Source of the DNA: an uncultured Selenomonas sp.
Lineage (GTDB): Bacteria > Bacillota > Negativicutes > Selenomonadales > Selenomonadaceae
Assembly: GCA_938045435.1 (NCBI GenBank)
Contig: CALIBA010000186.1
Coordinates: forward strand, 1 to 46,509
Direction: 5' to 3'
Length of the DNA: 46,509 bases
The notes under the pieces are model-generated. The model was not told where the DNA came from. It ran no database searches and saw only the letters and a program-made list of their open reading frames with translations. Positions 8,535 to 15,696 of the stretch are shown piece by piece. The stretch's first letter is position 1. Each line of letters opens with the position of its first letter. The translations under genes and the position numbers were made by a program.

Positions 8535-8603
8535 GTACAATAATTCCTTTGGGGGAATGCATTATCTCATATCTGTGTATGCGCGTACCGCGCATACATC
8601 CCC

Positions 8604-9278
8604 TTATTTGCGTGCCGTCAGCGTGACGACACTATCACGTGCCTCGACATTTTGGAAGGCCAGCCCAAACGGCAGGGAGTCCGCGCGTGCAACAATCACA
8701 TCTTCAAAGAGCGCATCGAGCCGCAGAGCGTTCATCCCTTTGCCGCGCGCCGAGATGCTCCGCACCTTATAGTAAAGATCGCCCGAGACGATGGTGAATG
8801 CCCCGTCGATTTCGACTTCAAAGGTCTGTCCAAAGGCGCGGGTCTTTGCCGTGGCGAGCACGTTGCCCGGCGTAACGGTCACTGCAACATCCTCAAACTT
8901 ACTGGAGGATTTTGTGATGAGTTCACGAATCGCATCCTCATCAATGATGCCGTGCAGTTCGATAGATTCTGCCTCCGTCACGACAACTTTCTGTTCGCGC
9001 AGGAGGGTCAAGGGCTCAAAGCGGATGCCCGTGCCCGTCATCGTCAGCTCACGGACGAAGATCTTGCCAATGCGCCCTTGCCGGACAACCCCGTCAATGG
9101 CACCAATTTCGCCGAAGATGAGACGCGGACTGTCGATGATGGAAACCTGTACATCCTCCGCCGCTGTCTGCTGCCGCAGCGCGTCCGCGACCATCTCCGA
9201 CGCTGCATAGGGGAGTACGGCAATCCCGCAAACAATGCCCACGACGATGCAGAACAGGGCGGCAAAAACTTTCCACAT
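8604..9278 (-). CDS. DUF2993 (LmeA-like) envelope protein
   Basis: A 224-residue protein with one N-terminal signal-anchor helix (VFAALFCIVVGIVCGIAVL) and a beta-rich remainder matching the DUF2993/LmeA layout. There is a short helix rich in small residues, then repeated strands ending in KGMNALRLDALFEDVIV. Characterised LmeA binds phospholipids in the mycobacterial envelope; here the role is unknown but probably concerns envelope lipids. ATG 9278 follows AAAGGAGG at 7 nt; an earlier in-frame ATG at 9311 has no such site. It lies between prfB and the DUF5693 gene on the same strand, with 57- and 69-nt gaps. Confidence 0.75.
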   Translation of the reverse strand: MWKVFAALFCIVVGIVCGIAVLPYAASEMVADALRQQTAAEDVQVSIIDSPRLIFGEIGAIDGVVRQGRIGKIFVRELTMTGTGIRFEPLTLLREQKVVVTEAESIELHGIIDEDAIRELITKSSSKFEDVAVTVTPGNVLATAKTRAFGQTFEVEIDGAFTIVSGDLYYKVRSISARGKGMNALRLDALFEDVIVARADSLPFGLAFQNVEARDSVVTLTARK

Positions 9279-9334
9279 GGTGAAACCTCCTTTGCCAAGG
9301 TGGCGCGACACAAACGAATCGAAAACGGCCCTGC

Positions 9335-10441
9335 TCAGAACTCGTGATTTGCCTTGGCATTGAGGTACGCGCGGATAAAGGGGTCAATCTCCCCATCCAT
9401 CACCGCCTGCACGTTTCCGGTCTCGGCATTCGTGCGCACATCTTTGACCATGGTATATGGCTGGAACACGTAGGAGCGGATCTGACTGCCCCACTCGATT
9501 TTTTGCTGTACGCCTTCGAGTTTTGCAATCTCCTCTTCCTTTTTCTCCTGCTCCAGTTCAAAGAGTTTGGCGCGGAGCATCTTCATGCACTGCTCCTTGT
9601 TCTGAAGCTGTGAACGCTCGTTCTGGCACTGCACAACGATGCCCGTCGGCGCATGGGTCATGCGCACGGCGGACGAGGTCTTGTTGATGTGCTGTCCACC
9701 CGCGCCGCTCGCGCGGAAATAGTCAACGCGCACATCGTCCATGTTGATGGGCACCTCGACGGCATCATCAATCTCCGGCATCACATCGCACGCCGAGAAC
9801 GATGTGTGCCGCCGCGCCTGCGAATCAAACGGGGATATGCGCACAAGGCGATGGACACCCTTTTCCGACTTCAAAAAGCCATAGGCGTTATGCCCCTTGA
9901 TGAAAAGGCTTGCAGACTTTACGCCCGCCTCATCGCCCGGCTGCAAATCGGCAGTCTCGACGGTAAAGCCGTGCCGCTCTGCCCAACGCCCGTACATCCG
10001 AAGGAGCATCTGCGTCCAGTCCTGCGCCTCCGTGCCGCCTGCGCCCGCGTGGAGCGTCAAGATGGCGTTGTTCGCGTCGTAGTCCCCTGAGAGCAGCACC
10101 TCCAGCTGGAGCGTTTCAAGCCCCTGCGCGATGGCATCCAGATCTGCGCGGATGTCCCCCTCCATCGAGGTGTCGCCTTCCTCAATGCCCATTTCGTAAA
10201 GGGTCTCGGCGTCCTCGTATTTCGCTTTGAGTTCCTTATAGGTATCGACGCCGCCTTTGAGCGCCGCAAGCTCTTGATTAAGCTTTTGCGCTGCTGCCGC
10301 ATCATCCCAGAACGACGGCTCGCCCATCTTGTATTCAAGCTCGGCGATCTTCTCCTCTTTCGCGGGGATCTCAAGGGAGATGCGCATCTGATCGAGCTTT
10401 TCGCCCAGATCATTCAGTATCGGTTTCAGATCTTCCAGCAT
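9335..10441 (-). CDS. prfB: Peptide chain release factor 2
   Basis: A 368-residue class I release factor that recognises UGA and UAA stop codons and triggers peptide release. The codon-recognition tripeptide SPF is at 203-205, which marks RF2. The catalytic GGQ is at 248-250 within GAGGQHINKTSSAVRM. The frame is continuous through ISLEIPAKEEKIAELE, where many bacteria have the in-frame UGA of the autoregulatory +1 frameshift. This copy therefore lacks that control. AAGGA lies 8 nt before ATG 10441. secA is upstream on the same strand, a common order, but 239 nt with a hairpin and a dispersed repeat separate them. Confidence 0.97.
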   Translation of the reverse strand: MLEDLKPILNDLGEKLDQMRISLEIPAKEEKIAELEYKMGEPSFWDDAAAAQKLNQELAALKGGVDTYKELKAKYEDAETLYEMGIEEGDTSMEGDIRADLDAIAQGLETLQLEVLLSGDYDANNAILTLHAGAGGTEAQDWTQMLLRMYGRWAERHGFTVETADLQPGDEAGVKSASLFIKGHNAYGFLKSEKGVHRLVRISPFDSQARRHTSFSACDVMPEIDDAVEVPINMDDVRVDYFRASGAGGQHINKTSSAVRMTHAPTGIVVQCQNERSQLQNKEQCMKMLRAKLFELEQEKKEEEIAKLEGVQQKIEWGSQIRSYVFQPYTMVKDVRTNAETGNVQAVMDGEIDPFIRAYLNAKANHEF

Positions 10442-10561
10442 AATTGTATCCTTAAATTTCCCATTTATTTCCGTATCAGACTGACACGCAGCAAGAGTGC
10501 AGGGATATATTGCTCAAAAGTGAACCCTAGTGGAGCAAACGGGAAAAGCGTGCGGTATGCC

Positions 10562-10608
10562 CCGACGAATTTCGTCGTTCAACCGAAGGTCGTTTAGAAA
10601 TTCGTCGG
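10562..10608. repeat. Perfect 12-bp inverted repeat in the secA-prfB gap
   Basis: CCGACGAATTTC (10562-10573) and GAAATTCGTCGG (10597-10608) can form a 12-bp stem with a 23-nt loop. Neither side has a clear T tract, so this is not a standard terminator. It sits at the edge of dispersed repeat copy A. Confidence 0.6.
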
Positions 10609-10674
10609 TATTTAAGCATACAAGCACGCGAACGTTTGCGCAGCGAGGCGTTCACGTTGGGCAGTATCCCAAAG
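10595..10674 (-). repeat. Dispersed repeat, copy A
   Basis: Read on the minus strand, this stretch matches 14529-14612 (plus strand) at roughly 70% over about 80 bp. Shared blocks include CCTCGCT and TAAATACCG. Both copies encode related peptides in one frame: NASLRKRSRACMLKYRRIS here and NTSLYKRSCAYLPKYRRIS there. No start codon or ribosome binding site supports a gene. Confidence 0.6.
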
Positions 10675-10680
10675 CCCATT

Positions 10681-13323
10681 TTATTTATCCTTCCCATGGC
10701 AGTTCTTATACTTCTTCCCACTGCCGCAGGGACAGGGGGCGTTGCGCCCGACCTTCTTCCCATCCTCTTTCTTTGGCTTTTTCACCTCAGCGGGCATGGA
10801 CTCTCCCCCGTGGGAGGCGCGTGCGTTCATGAGATGATCCTCAAGCTTCGCGCGCTCGTGTGCAAGGAGCTGCTCGGCACGCCGCTGCGCCCCCTCGTCC
10901 ACAACAGGCGCGGGCATATCCCCCGCAGCCTTTGCCGCATCCGCTTGCATGGCGGCGCCTGCGGGCGTGACGATGCTCACATGGTACATGAGGGAGGCGA
11001 TTTGATCCATGATGGCGGCCTCCATCTCCTCGAACATCGTGAGCGCCTCTATCTTGTACTCCACGAGCGGGTTGCGCTGCCCATACGCGCGCAGGTTGAT
11101 GCCCTTGCGCAGCATATCCATGTGGTCGAGGTGATCCATCCACTTCTGATCGACGACACGGAGCATGACGACCTTTTCGAGCTCGCGCATATTCTCCTCG
11201 CCAAACATCAGCTCGCGGGTCCGATAGGCCTGCTCTGCGACCTTTTCGAGTTCGGCTTGGATCTCATCGCGTGCGAGCGCTTCGAGTTTTTCCTTTTGGA
11301 GCAGCCCCTTGGGTGCGTAGACTTTTTCCGCATCCTCGATGAGCGCCTCCAGCTGCCATTCCTCCGGATAGAGTTTTTCGTTCGCGTACTGCGTCATTTC
11401 GTCCTTGATGATGTGGTGCACCATGGCGATGATGTTCTCACGCAGATTTTCCCCGAGCAGGATTTTCCTGCGCTCGCCATAGATGACCTCGCGCTGCTGA
11501 TTCATCACGTCGTCATATTCGAGCACGTGCTTGCGGATGTCAAAGTTGCGCGCCTCGACTTTTTTCTGTGCGTGCTCAATGGAGCGCGTGATGATGGCGT
11601 GCTCGATGGGTTCATCCTCCTCCATGCCGAGGCGGTCCATGATGCCCGCGATGCGGTCGGAGGCAAAAAGACGCATGAGATCATCTTCGAGCGAGAGGAA
11701 GAATTTCGAGGCACCGGGGTCGCCCTGACGCCCGGAGCGCCCGCGCAGCTGGTTGTCGATGCGGCGCGACTCGTGCCGCTCCGTGCCGACGATGTAGAGC
11801 CCGCCAAGCGCCTCTACCCCCTCGCCGAGCTTGATGTCCGTGCCGCGCCCCGCCATATTCGTCGCGATGGTGACGGCACCTTTTTGGCCCGCGTTTGCAA
11901 CGATTTCAGCCTCTTTCTCGTGGAACTTTGCGTTCAGCACCACATGAGGAATGCCGTTTTTCTTCAGCAGGCTCGACAGCTCCTCAGACTGCGTGATGGA
12001 GGTCGTACCGATGAGGATGGGCTGCCCCGTCTCGTGGATCTCTTTCACCGCACGTCCGACGGCGCGGTACTTCGCTGCTTTCGTCTTGTAAATGACATCC
12101 GGCTCATCAATGCGCGCGATGGGCTTATTCGTCGGGATGACGACGACGGGGAGGTTGTAGATCTTTAGGAACTCATTTTCCTCGGTCTTTGCCGTGCCTG
12201 TCATGCCTGCGAGTTTGCCGTACATGCGGAAATAGTTCTGGAATGTGATGCTCGCGAGTGTCTGCGACTCCCGCTGAATCTTCACGCCCTCCTTCGCCTC
12301 AATCGCCTGATGCAGGCCGTCGGAGTAACGGCGGCCCTCCATCAGGCGGCCCGTAAACTCGTCCACGATGACGATCTCATCGTCCCGCACCACATAGTCG
12401 CGGTCGCGGTGCATCAGAGCCTTTGCGCGCAGCGCCGCGGTAAAGCAGTGCGACAGCTCAATGTTCTCGGGGGCGTAGAGATTCTGGATGCCGACAATCT
12501 TTTCGATTTTTGGTATGGCAGAGTCCGCGGGTGCGACGGTCTTAGCCTTCTCATCGACGGTGTAGTCCTCCCCCTCTTTGAGCTGGCGGACGGCATTTGC
12601 CATGACCGCGTAGTTCTCCGTAGACTTCGTGCCGGGGCCGGAGATGATGAGCGGCGTACGCGCCTCGTCGATGAGGATGGAGTCCACCTCGTCCACGATG
12701 GCATAGTGGAGCGGGCGCTGCACCATCTGCCCCTCTGAGAGCACCATATTATCACGCAGATAGTCAAAGCCGAACTCATTGTTCGTTCCAAAGGTCACAT
12801 CTGCCGCATACGCTGCCTTGCGCTCTGGAAAGTCCATATTGTGTGCGATCAGCCCCACCGAAAGTCCAAGGTAGCGATAGAGTTTCCCCATCCACTCGCT
12901 GTCGCGCCGCGCGAGATAGTCGTTGACCGTCACCATGTGGACACCCTTGCCGGCGAGTGCATTGAGGTACACCGCCGTCGTGGCGACGAGGGTCTTGCCT
13001 TCACCTGTGCGCATCTCAGCGATGCGCCCCTCATGCAGGCAGATACCGCCCATGAGCTGCACATCGAAATGCCGCATGCCGAGCACGCGCCGCGAAGTCT
13101 CGCGCACGACCGCAAACGCCTCCGGTAGGAGCTCCTCCATCGGTTGCCCCGCTGCCAGCTGCTCGCGGAAACGCCCTGTAGCGCTCGTCAGCTTGTCATC
13201 CGTGAGATTCGTCATCGCCGGTTCGAGCGCGTTGATCTGATCGACCATTTCGCGGTAGCGCGCGATCTCCTTTTCGTTGTTGTCGCCGAGGAATCGTTTC
13301 AAAATCGCAGATATTCCGAACAA
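10681..13323 (-). CDS. secA: Preprotein translocase ATPase SecA
   Basis: An 880-residue SecA, the motor that drives unfolded preproteins through SecYEG. Walker A reads MRTGEGKT at about residues 103-110 and the DEAD-type box VDEVDSILIDEARTPLIISG follows near 207-226. The second nucleotide domain has TNMAGRGTDIKLG near 490. The C-terminus NAPCPCGSGKKYKNCHGK is the zinc-binding SEC-C motif that contacts SecB or ribosomes. The start is a TTG codon at 13323, with AGGAG about 11 nt upstream. No ATG fits the conserved N-terminus better. A promoter candidate lies at 13387-13416. Confidence 0.98.
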   Translation of the reverse strand: MFGISAILKRFLGDNNEKEIARYREMVDQINALEPAMTNLTDDKLTSATGRFREQLAAGQPMEELLPEAFAVVRETSRRVLGMRHFDVQLMGGICLHEGRIAEMRTGEGKTLVATTAVYLNALAGKGVHMVTVNDYLARRDSEWMGKLYRYLGLSVGLIAHNMDFPERKAAYAADVTFGTNNEFGFDYLRDNMVLSEGQMVQRPLHYAIVDEVDSILIDEARTPLIISGPGTKSTENYAVMANAVRQLKEGEDYTVDEKAKTVAPADSAIPKIEKIVGIQNLYAPENIELSHCFTAALRAKALMHRDRDYVVRDDEIVIVDEFTGRLMEGRRYSDGLHQAIEAKEGVKIQRESQTLASITFQNYFRMYGKLAGMTGTAKTEENEFLKIYNLPVVVIPTNKPIARIDEPDVIYKTKAAKYRAVGRAVKEIHETGQPILIGTTSITQSEELSSLLKKNGIPHVVLNAKFHEKEAEIVANAGQKGAVTIATNMAGRGTDIKLGEGVEALGGLYIVGTERHESRRIDNQLRGRSGRQGDPGASKFFLSLEDDLMRLFASDRIAGIMDRLGMEEDEPIEHAIITRSIEHAQKKVEARNFDIRKHVLEYDDVMNQQREVIYGERRKILLGENLRENIIAMVHHIIKDEMTQYANEKLYPEEWQLEALIEDAEKVYAPKGLLQKEKLEALARDEIQAELEKVAEQAYRTRELMFGEENMRELEKVVMLRVVDQKWMDHLDHMDMLRKGINLRAYGQRNPLVEYKIEALTMFEEMEAAIMDQIASLMYHVSIVTPAGAAMQADAAKAAGDMPAPVVDEGAQRRAEQLLAHERAKLEDHLMNARASHGGESMPAEVKKPKKEDGKKVGRNAPCPCGSGKKYKNCHGKDK

Positions 13324-13386
13324 GTATTGTCACGCTCCTAATTTATATGAAGGAAACTTCGGTGGATATAGACAGTGATTCAGCCC

Positions 13387-13416
13387 ATTATACCACAAAG
13401 CCCCCACCTTTGCACA
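13387..13416 (-). promoter_or_regulatory. Promoter candidate for secA
   Basis: A perfect -10 TATAAT (13392-13387, minus) with a TG extension one base upstream lies about 65 nt before the secA start. TGTGCA (13416-13411) at an 18-nt spacing is a weak -35. Confidence 0.55.
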
Positions 13417-13506
13417 AAAAGTTCATGCGCAGGAAGCGCCTTTTATCAGCAATCTTTCAGCAGCCGCACATGCTTTTATCCATCCAAGTACATACGCATC
13501 CTTTAT

Positions 13507-13855
13507 TTAGGGTTCATTCACCACATTCATCGACGCACCGTCCATGAACGACCGCACATTCTCAGCCATCGTCTGCATGATCCGCACACGTGCCTCCTTC
13601 GTTGCCCACGAAATGTGCGGCGTGATGATGCAGCGCGGCGCAGTGAGGAGTGGATTGTCCGCGCAAATTGGCTCCTGCGACACCACATCAACCGCAGCAC
13701 AGCCGACTTTCCCGCACGCGAGGGCGGCGGCAAGATCTGCCTCCACAATGAGCTGCCCGCGCCCGTTGTTGATAATGATCACGCCGTCCTTCATCTGCGA
13801 AATCCGCGTGGCATTGATCAGTCCCTCCGTCTCCTGTGTCAGCGGACAGTGCAGG
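13507..13855 (-). pseudogene. 3' remnant of a D-2-hydroxyacid dehydrogenase gene
   Basis: About 115 residues correspond to the C-terminal part of a D-2-hydroxyacid dehydrogenase, from LHCPLT through NNGRGQLIVEADLAAAL and CIITPHISWATKEAR to the natural stop. They match the intact gene at 26763-27725 closely throughout. The substrate domain, the glycine-rich nucleotide loop and the first half of the Rossmann domain are missing. Homology ends near 13855, where a plus-strand glycosidase remnant begins. The frame continues to 13941 only by reading antisense through that remnant. The catalytic His survives but the protein cannot be functional. Confidence 0.85.
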
Positions 13856-14172
13856 CCGAAGCCGCACGCAGGGATGCGGACTCCGTCTTTCACTTCTATC
13901 AGACACTCATCCGCCTGCGCAAGGAAATGCCGCTCATCCAAAAGGGCGATCTCTTCTTCCTCGAACGCGGGAACGCGAGCGTCCTCGCCTACGAGCGCAG
14001 CCTCGGCAGCAGCAAGCTCCGCGTCTACTGCAACTTCCGCGCCGCGAACACCCCACTCATGGAGGACTCCCTTGCGGGTCTTGCGGCGGCGGGCTTGACA
14101 AAACTCCTCGGCAACTATGATGGGCTTGCGGGCGACCTGCGCCCCTACGAAGTCGTCGCGCTCCAGAAATAA
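13851..14172 (+). pseudogene. 3' remnant of a GH13 alpha-glucosidase gene (oligo-1,6-glucosidase or trehalose-6-phosphate hydrolase type)
   Basis: About 107 residues match the end of GH13 alpha-glucosidases. The helix DADSVFHFYQTLIRLRKEMP precedes the C-terminal beta domain (SVLAYERSLGSSKLRVYCNF), ending in PYEVVALQK and a normal TAA. The catalytic barrel is absent. No start codon or ribosome binding site precedes the remnant. It abuts the dehydrogenase remnant head to head, so one deletion probably removed the 5' halves of two divergent genes. Confidence 0.75.
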
Positions 14173-14175
14173 CGC

Positions 14176-14204
14176 TTGTCATCCGCGCACGCACCTGTTA
14201 TAAT
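14176..14204 (+). promoter_or_regulatory. Sigma70 promoter for a putative antisense RNA
   Basis: TTGTCA (14176-14181), a 17-nt spacer and a perfect TATAAT (14199-14204) point toward the small toxin-like gene from its 3' side. No coding gene follows on this strand before the terminator at 14265-14298. Confidence 0.65.
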
Positions 14205-14210
14205 GATCAT

Positions 14211-14298
14211 AGAAAGAACGCCCTGTGCGGCATCTTTCCAAAAATTGGTTGTTATTTTCTAAACAACCGCTCATTTGGCTGAATGGGCGGTTACTTTT
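14211..14298 (+). ncRNA. Putative antisense antitoxin RNA (type I toxin-antitoxin)
   Basis: Transcription from the promoter at 14176-14204 would start near 14211 and end at the two-sided hairpin at 14265-14298, giving an RNA of about 85-90 nt. Its 3' end overlaps the last codons and terminator of the oppositely transcribed toxin-like message. This is the convergent arrangement known from Fst/RNAII and TxpA/RatA loci. The RNA is inferred from promoter and terminator positions only. Confidence 0.5.
14265..14298. terminator. Bidirectional terminator shared by toxin-like mRNA and antisense RNA
   Basis: AACCGCTCATT (14265-14275) pairs with AATGGGCGGTT (14282-14292) through 11 positions, one a G-T wobble, with a 6-nt loop. 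A T tract follows on the plus strand and a TTGTTT run on the minus strand. The stop codon of the small gene lies inside the stem. Confidence 0.75.
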
Positions 14299-14362
14299 TC
14301 GTTATCGCAAGAATATAGCCTGTGGCAACGATCAACAACATGATCGCATCCATTTCGCTCAT
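14291..14362 (-). CDS. Small hydrophobic holin-like toxin peptide (type I TA)
   Basis: ATG 14362 opens a 23-codon gene encoding MSEMDAIMLLIVATGYILAI followed by three polar residues, TKK. The layout is a short polar start, one membrane-spanning helix and a basic tail. It resembles the putative holin-like toxin family common in Firmicutes (MSxxEALMLMI... type). AGGGGGTGA precedes the start at ideal spacing, and CCCCCGAAAGGGGG folds that site into a hairpin. A sigma70 promoter lies at 14432-14459. A convergent promoter and shared terminator supply the antisense partner. Such peptides depolarise the membrane when over-expressed; that function here is inferred from family and architecture. Confidence 0.7.
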   Translation of the reverse strand: MSEMDAIMLLIVATGYILAITKK

Positions 14363-14371
14363 ATCCGCTCA

Positions 14372-14385
14372 CCCCCTTTCGGGGG
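14372..14385 (-). promoter_or_regulatory. Hairpin sequestering the toxin ribosome binding site
   Basis: CCCCC and GGGGG form a perfect 5-bp GC stem with a 4-nt loop, and the 3' arm is the Shine-Dalgarno sequence itself. Comparable stem-loops limit translation of Fst-type toxins. Confidence 0.6.
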
Positions 14386-14431
14386 AAAGATACCGCCGCG
14401 GGATGACTCCCGCCCTAGGCGTTCCTCTTTT

Positions 14432-14459
14432 ATTATATCGAACCACATCGAAAAAGCAA
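14432..14459 (-). promoter_or_regulatory. Promoter for the toxin-like gene
   Basis: On the minus strand TTGCTT (14459-14454), a 16-nt spacer and a perfect TATAAT (14437-14432) give a leader of about 65 nt before the small gene. Confidence 0.6.
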
Positions 14460-14470
14460 ACGTATTTACG

Positions 14471-14509
14471 AAAAAGCCCGCTTGGCACATCATGCCAAAC
14501 GGGCTTTTT
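14471..14509. terminator. Bidirectional terminator beside the toxin-like locus
   Basis: AAAAAGCCCG-TTGGCA and TGCCAA-CGGGCTTTTT form a long stem around a short loop, with A and T tracts on both sides. It insulates the small locus from minus-strand transcription out of the aldo/keto reductase gene. Confidence 0.85.
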
Positions 14510-14528
14510 CAGGCTCTTTCACAAAAGT

Positions 14529-14612
14529 TGTGGTATGCCCAGCACGCGAACACCTCGCTCTACAAGCGGTCGTGCGCTTATCTGCCTAAATACCGGCGGA
14601 TTTCTTTCGGAG
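14529..14612 (+). repeat. Dispersed repeat, copy B
   Basis: This copy matches copy A (10595-10674, minus strand) at about 70% with a two-base length difference. It lies directly after the 3' end of the aldo/keto reductase gene, in the opposite orientation. No gene can be supported inside it. Confidence 0.6.
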
Positions 14613-14637
14613 AGGCATAGCGCGTTTAAGAACCTCA

Positions 14638-15492
14638 TCACTCGATATGCAGCGGCTCTTTCCGCGTCGGTGGCGGAAATACGCGGTCAATCGCGGCGCA
14701 GTCCTCCGACGTGAGGTCAAGCGCATCCGCGCCCGCGTTGCTGACGGCGTGTTCCCGCCGTCCCGTGCGTGGAATCGCGATGGTATTGCCGTCGCGCACT
14801 GCCCACGCGAGCGCAACCTGCGCGGAGGTCGCGCCATATTTCTCCGCCATCTCCTTGAGGACGGTGCTCCCGAGGAGGTCACAGCCGAGCCGCCCCGCCT
14901 GTGCGAGCGGGCAGTACGCCATCAGCGCAACGCCATGCGCGCGCATCCACGGAAGCAGGCTGTAGTCGATTCCACGAGACCCCACGTGGTAGAGCACCTG
15001 ATTCACGACGCAGTTCTTACCGCCCGGCACCCGCCACAGCTCCTCCATGTCGGCGGTATCGAGATTCGACACGCCCCACGCGCGAATCTTGCCCGCCGCG
15101 CGTGCCTCCTCCATCGCCACGACCATCTCCGCAAGCGGACGCGCCCCGCACCAATGATAGAGATAGAGATCGAGATAGTCCGTCCCAAGACGGGAGAGAC
15201 TGCGTTCCAGCGAGGTCATGAGACGCGTTCCGTATGCGTTTGACGGCAGAACCTTTGACACGAGGAAGAGATGCGCACGGTCATACGGACGGATCGCCTC
15301 ACCGACCAACCGCTCTGCGCGGCCGTCGCCGTAGCTCTCCGCCGTATCGAGCAGCATCATCCCTGCCTCGATCCCTGCACGCAATGCCTCTATCTCGCGT
15401 GCATACGTTTCAGGTGTATCGCCAAGGCACCATGTCCCCTGCCCGAGCGCGGGCACCCGCACCCCGCCCGGCAGCTTCACCATATGTTTCAT
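14638..15492 (-). CDS. Aldo/keto reductase
   Basis: A 284-residue NADPH-dependent oxidoreductase of the aldo/keto reductase superfamily, a (beta/alpha)8 barrel reducing aldehydes and ketones. The catalytic tetrad is visible: Asp and Tyr in LLDTAESYGDG (about residue 51), Lys in FLVSKVLPS (about 83) and His in DLYLYHW (about 116). The C-terminal cofactor segment IPRTGRREHAVSNAGA (about 247) binds the 2'-phosphate of NADP. ATG 15492 follows AAAGGAG at 10 nt; a longer reading frame upstream lacks such a site. The leader at 15541-15600 resembles that of the hydroxyacid dehydrogenase at 27.7 kb. It diverges from a DUF1653 gene. Substrate unknown. Confidence 0.93.
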   Translation of the reverse strand: MKHMVKLPGGVRVPALGQGTWCLGDTPETYAREIEALRAGIEAGMMLLDTAESYGDGRAERLVGEAIRPYDRAHLFLVSKVLPSNAYGTRLMTSLERSLSRLGTDYLDLYLYHWCGARPLAEMVVAMEEARAAGKIRAWGVSNLDTADMEELWRVPGGKNCVVNQVLYHVGSRGIDYSLLPWMRAHGVALMAYCPLAQAGRLGCDLLGSTVLKEMAEKYGATSAQVALAWAVRDGNTIAIPRTGRREHAVSNAGADALDLTSEDCAAIDRVFPPPTRKEPLHIE

Positions 15493-15540
15493 TTCGTCAC
15501 ACTCCTTTCCCCTTGTGGGCAATACGTCCAATTCTGTACC

Positions 15541-15600
15541 TTTCTCCAATTCTACACGAATTCGCACGATGAGAAAAGGATTCGCACGATTTTCTTCCAT
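15541..15600 (-). promoter_or_regulatory. Leader with two ATTCGCACGAT repeats, similar to the leader of the 27.7-kb dehydrogenase
   Basis: ATTCGCACGAT occurs at 15560-15570 and 15580-15590, exactly 20 bp apart (two helical turns). The minus-strand reading aligns over almost 60 bases with 27781-27840, sharing GAAAATC, ATCGTG and AATTCGTGT. A shared regulator or a shared ancestor of the two upstream regions is likely. Confidence 0.55.
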
Positions 15601-15621
15601 AAAATACTGTGAAAAGGACTT

Positions 15622-15650
15622 TTGACAGTATTTCGATAACTCTCTATAAT
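15622..15650 (+). promoter_or_regulatory. Perfect-consensus sigma70 promoter for the DUF1653 gene
   Basis: TTGACA (15622-15627), a 17-nt spacer and TATAAT (15645-15650) match the consensus at every position, which implies strong transcription unless repressed. Confidence 0.85.
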
Positions 15651-15681
15651 CATTCGCAGACAATGTTATTTATGCGAATGA
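15650..15681. promoter_or_regulatory. Inverted repeat overlapping the promoter start region (operator or leader hairpin)
   Basis: TCATTCGCA (15650-15658) and TGCGAATGA (15673-15681) form a perfect 9-bp inverted repeat around 14 nt. It begins at the last base of the -10 box and ends before the GGAGG ribosome binding site. The core ATTCGCA also appears twice upstream at 15560 and 15580. Confidence 0.6.
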
Positions 15682-15696
15682 TCAGGAGGGCATCTC

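Noticed and set aside
10380..10441. Programmed +1 frameshift in prfB
   Set aside because: The frame is continuous through the ISLEIPAKEEKI region and no internal TGA is present.
10636..12168. Plus-strand open frame of 510 codons opposite secA
   Set aside because: Translation resembles no protein and the opposite strand encodes SecA with all motifs. Similar antisense frames occur opposite most GC-rich genes here.
13375..14172. Single 265-codon plus-strand gene across the scar region
   Set aside because: Only the last ~107 codons resemble a protein family (GH13). The first part is antisense to the dehydrogenase remnant, so the long frame is accidental.
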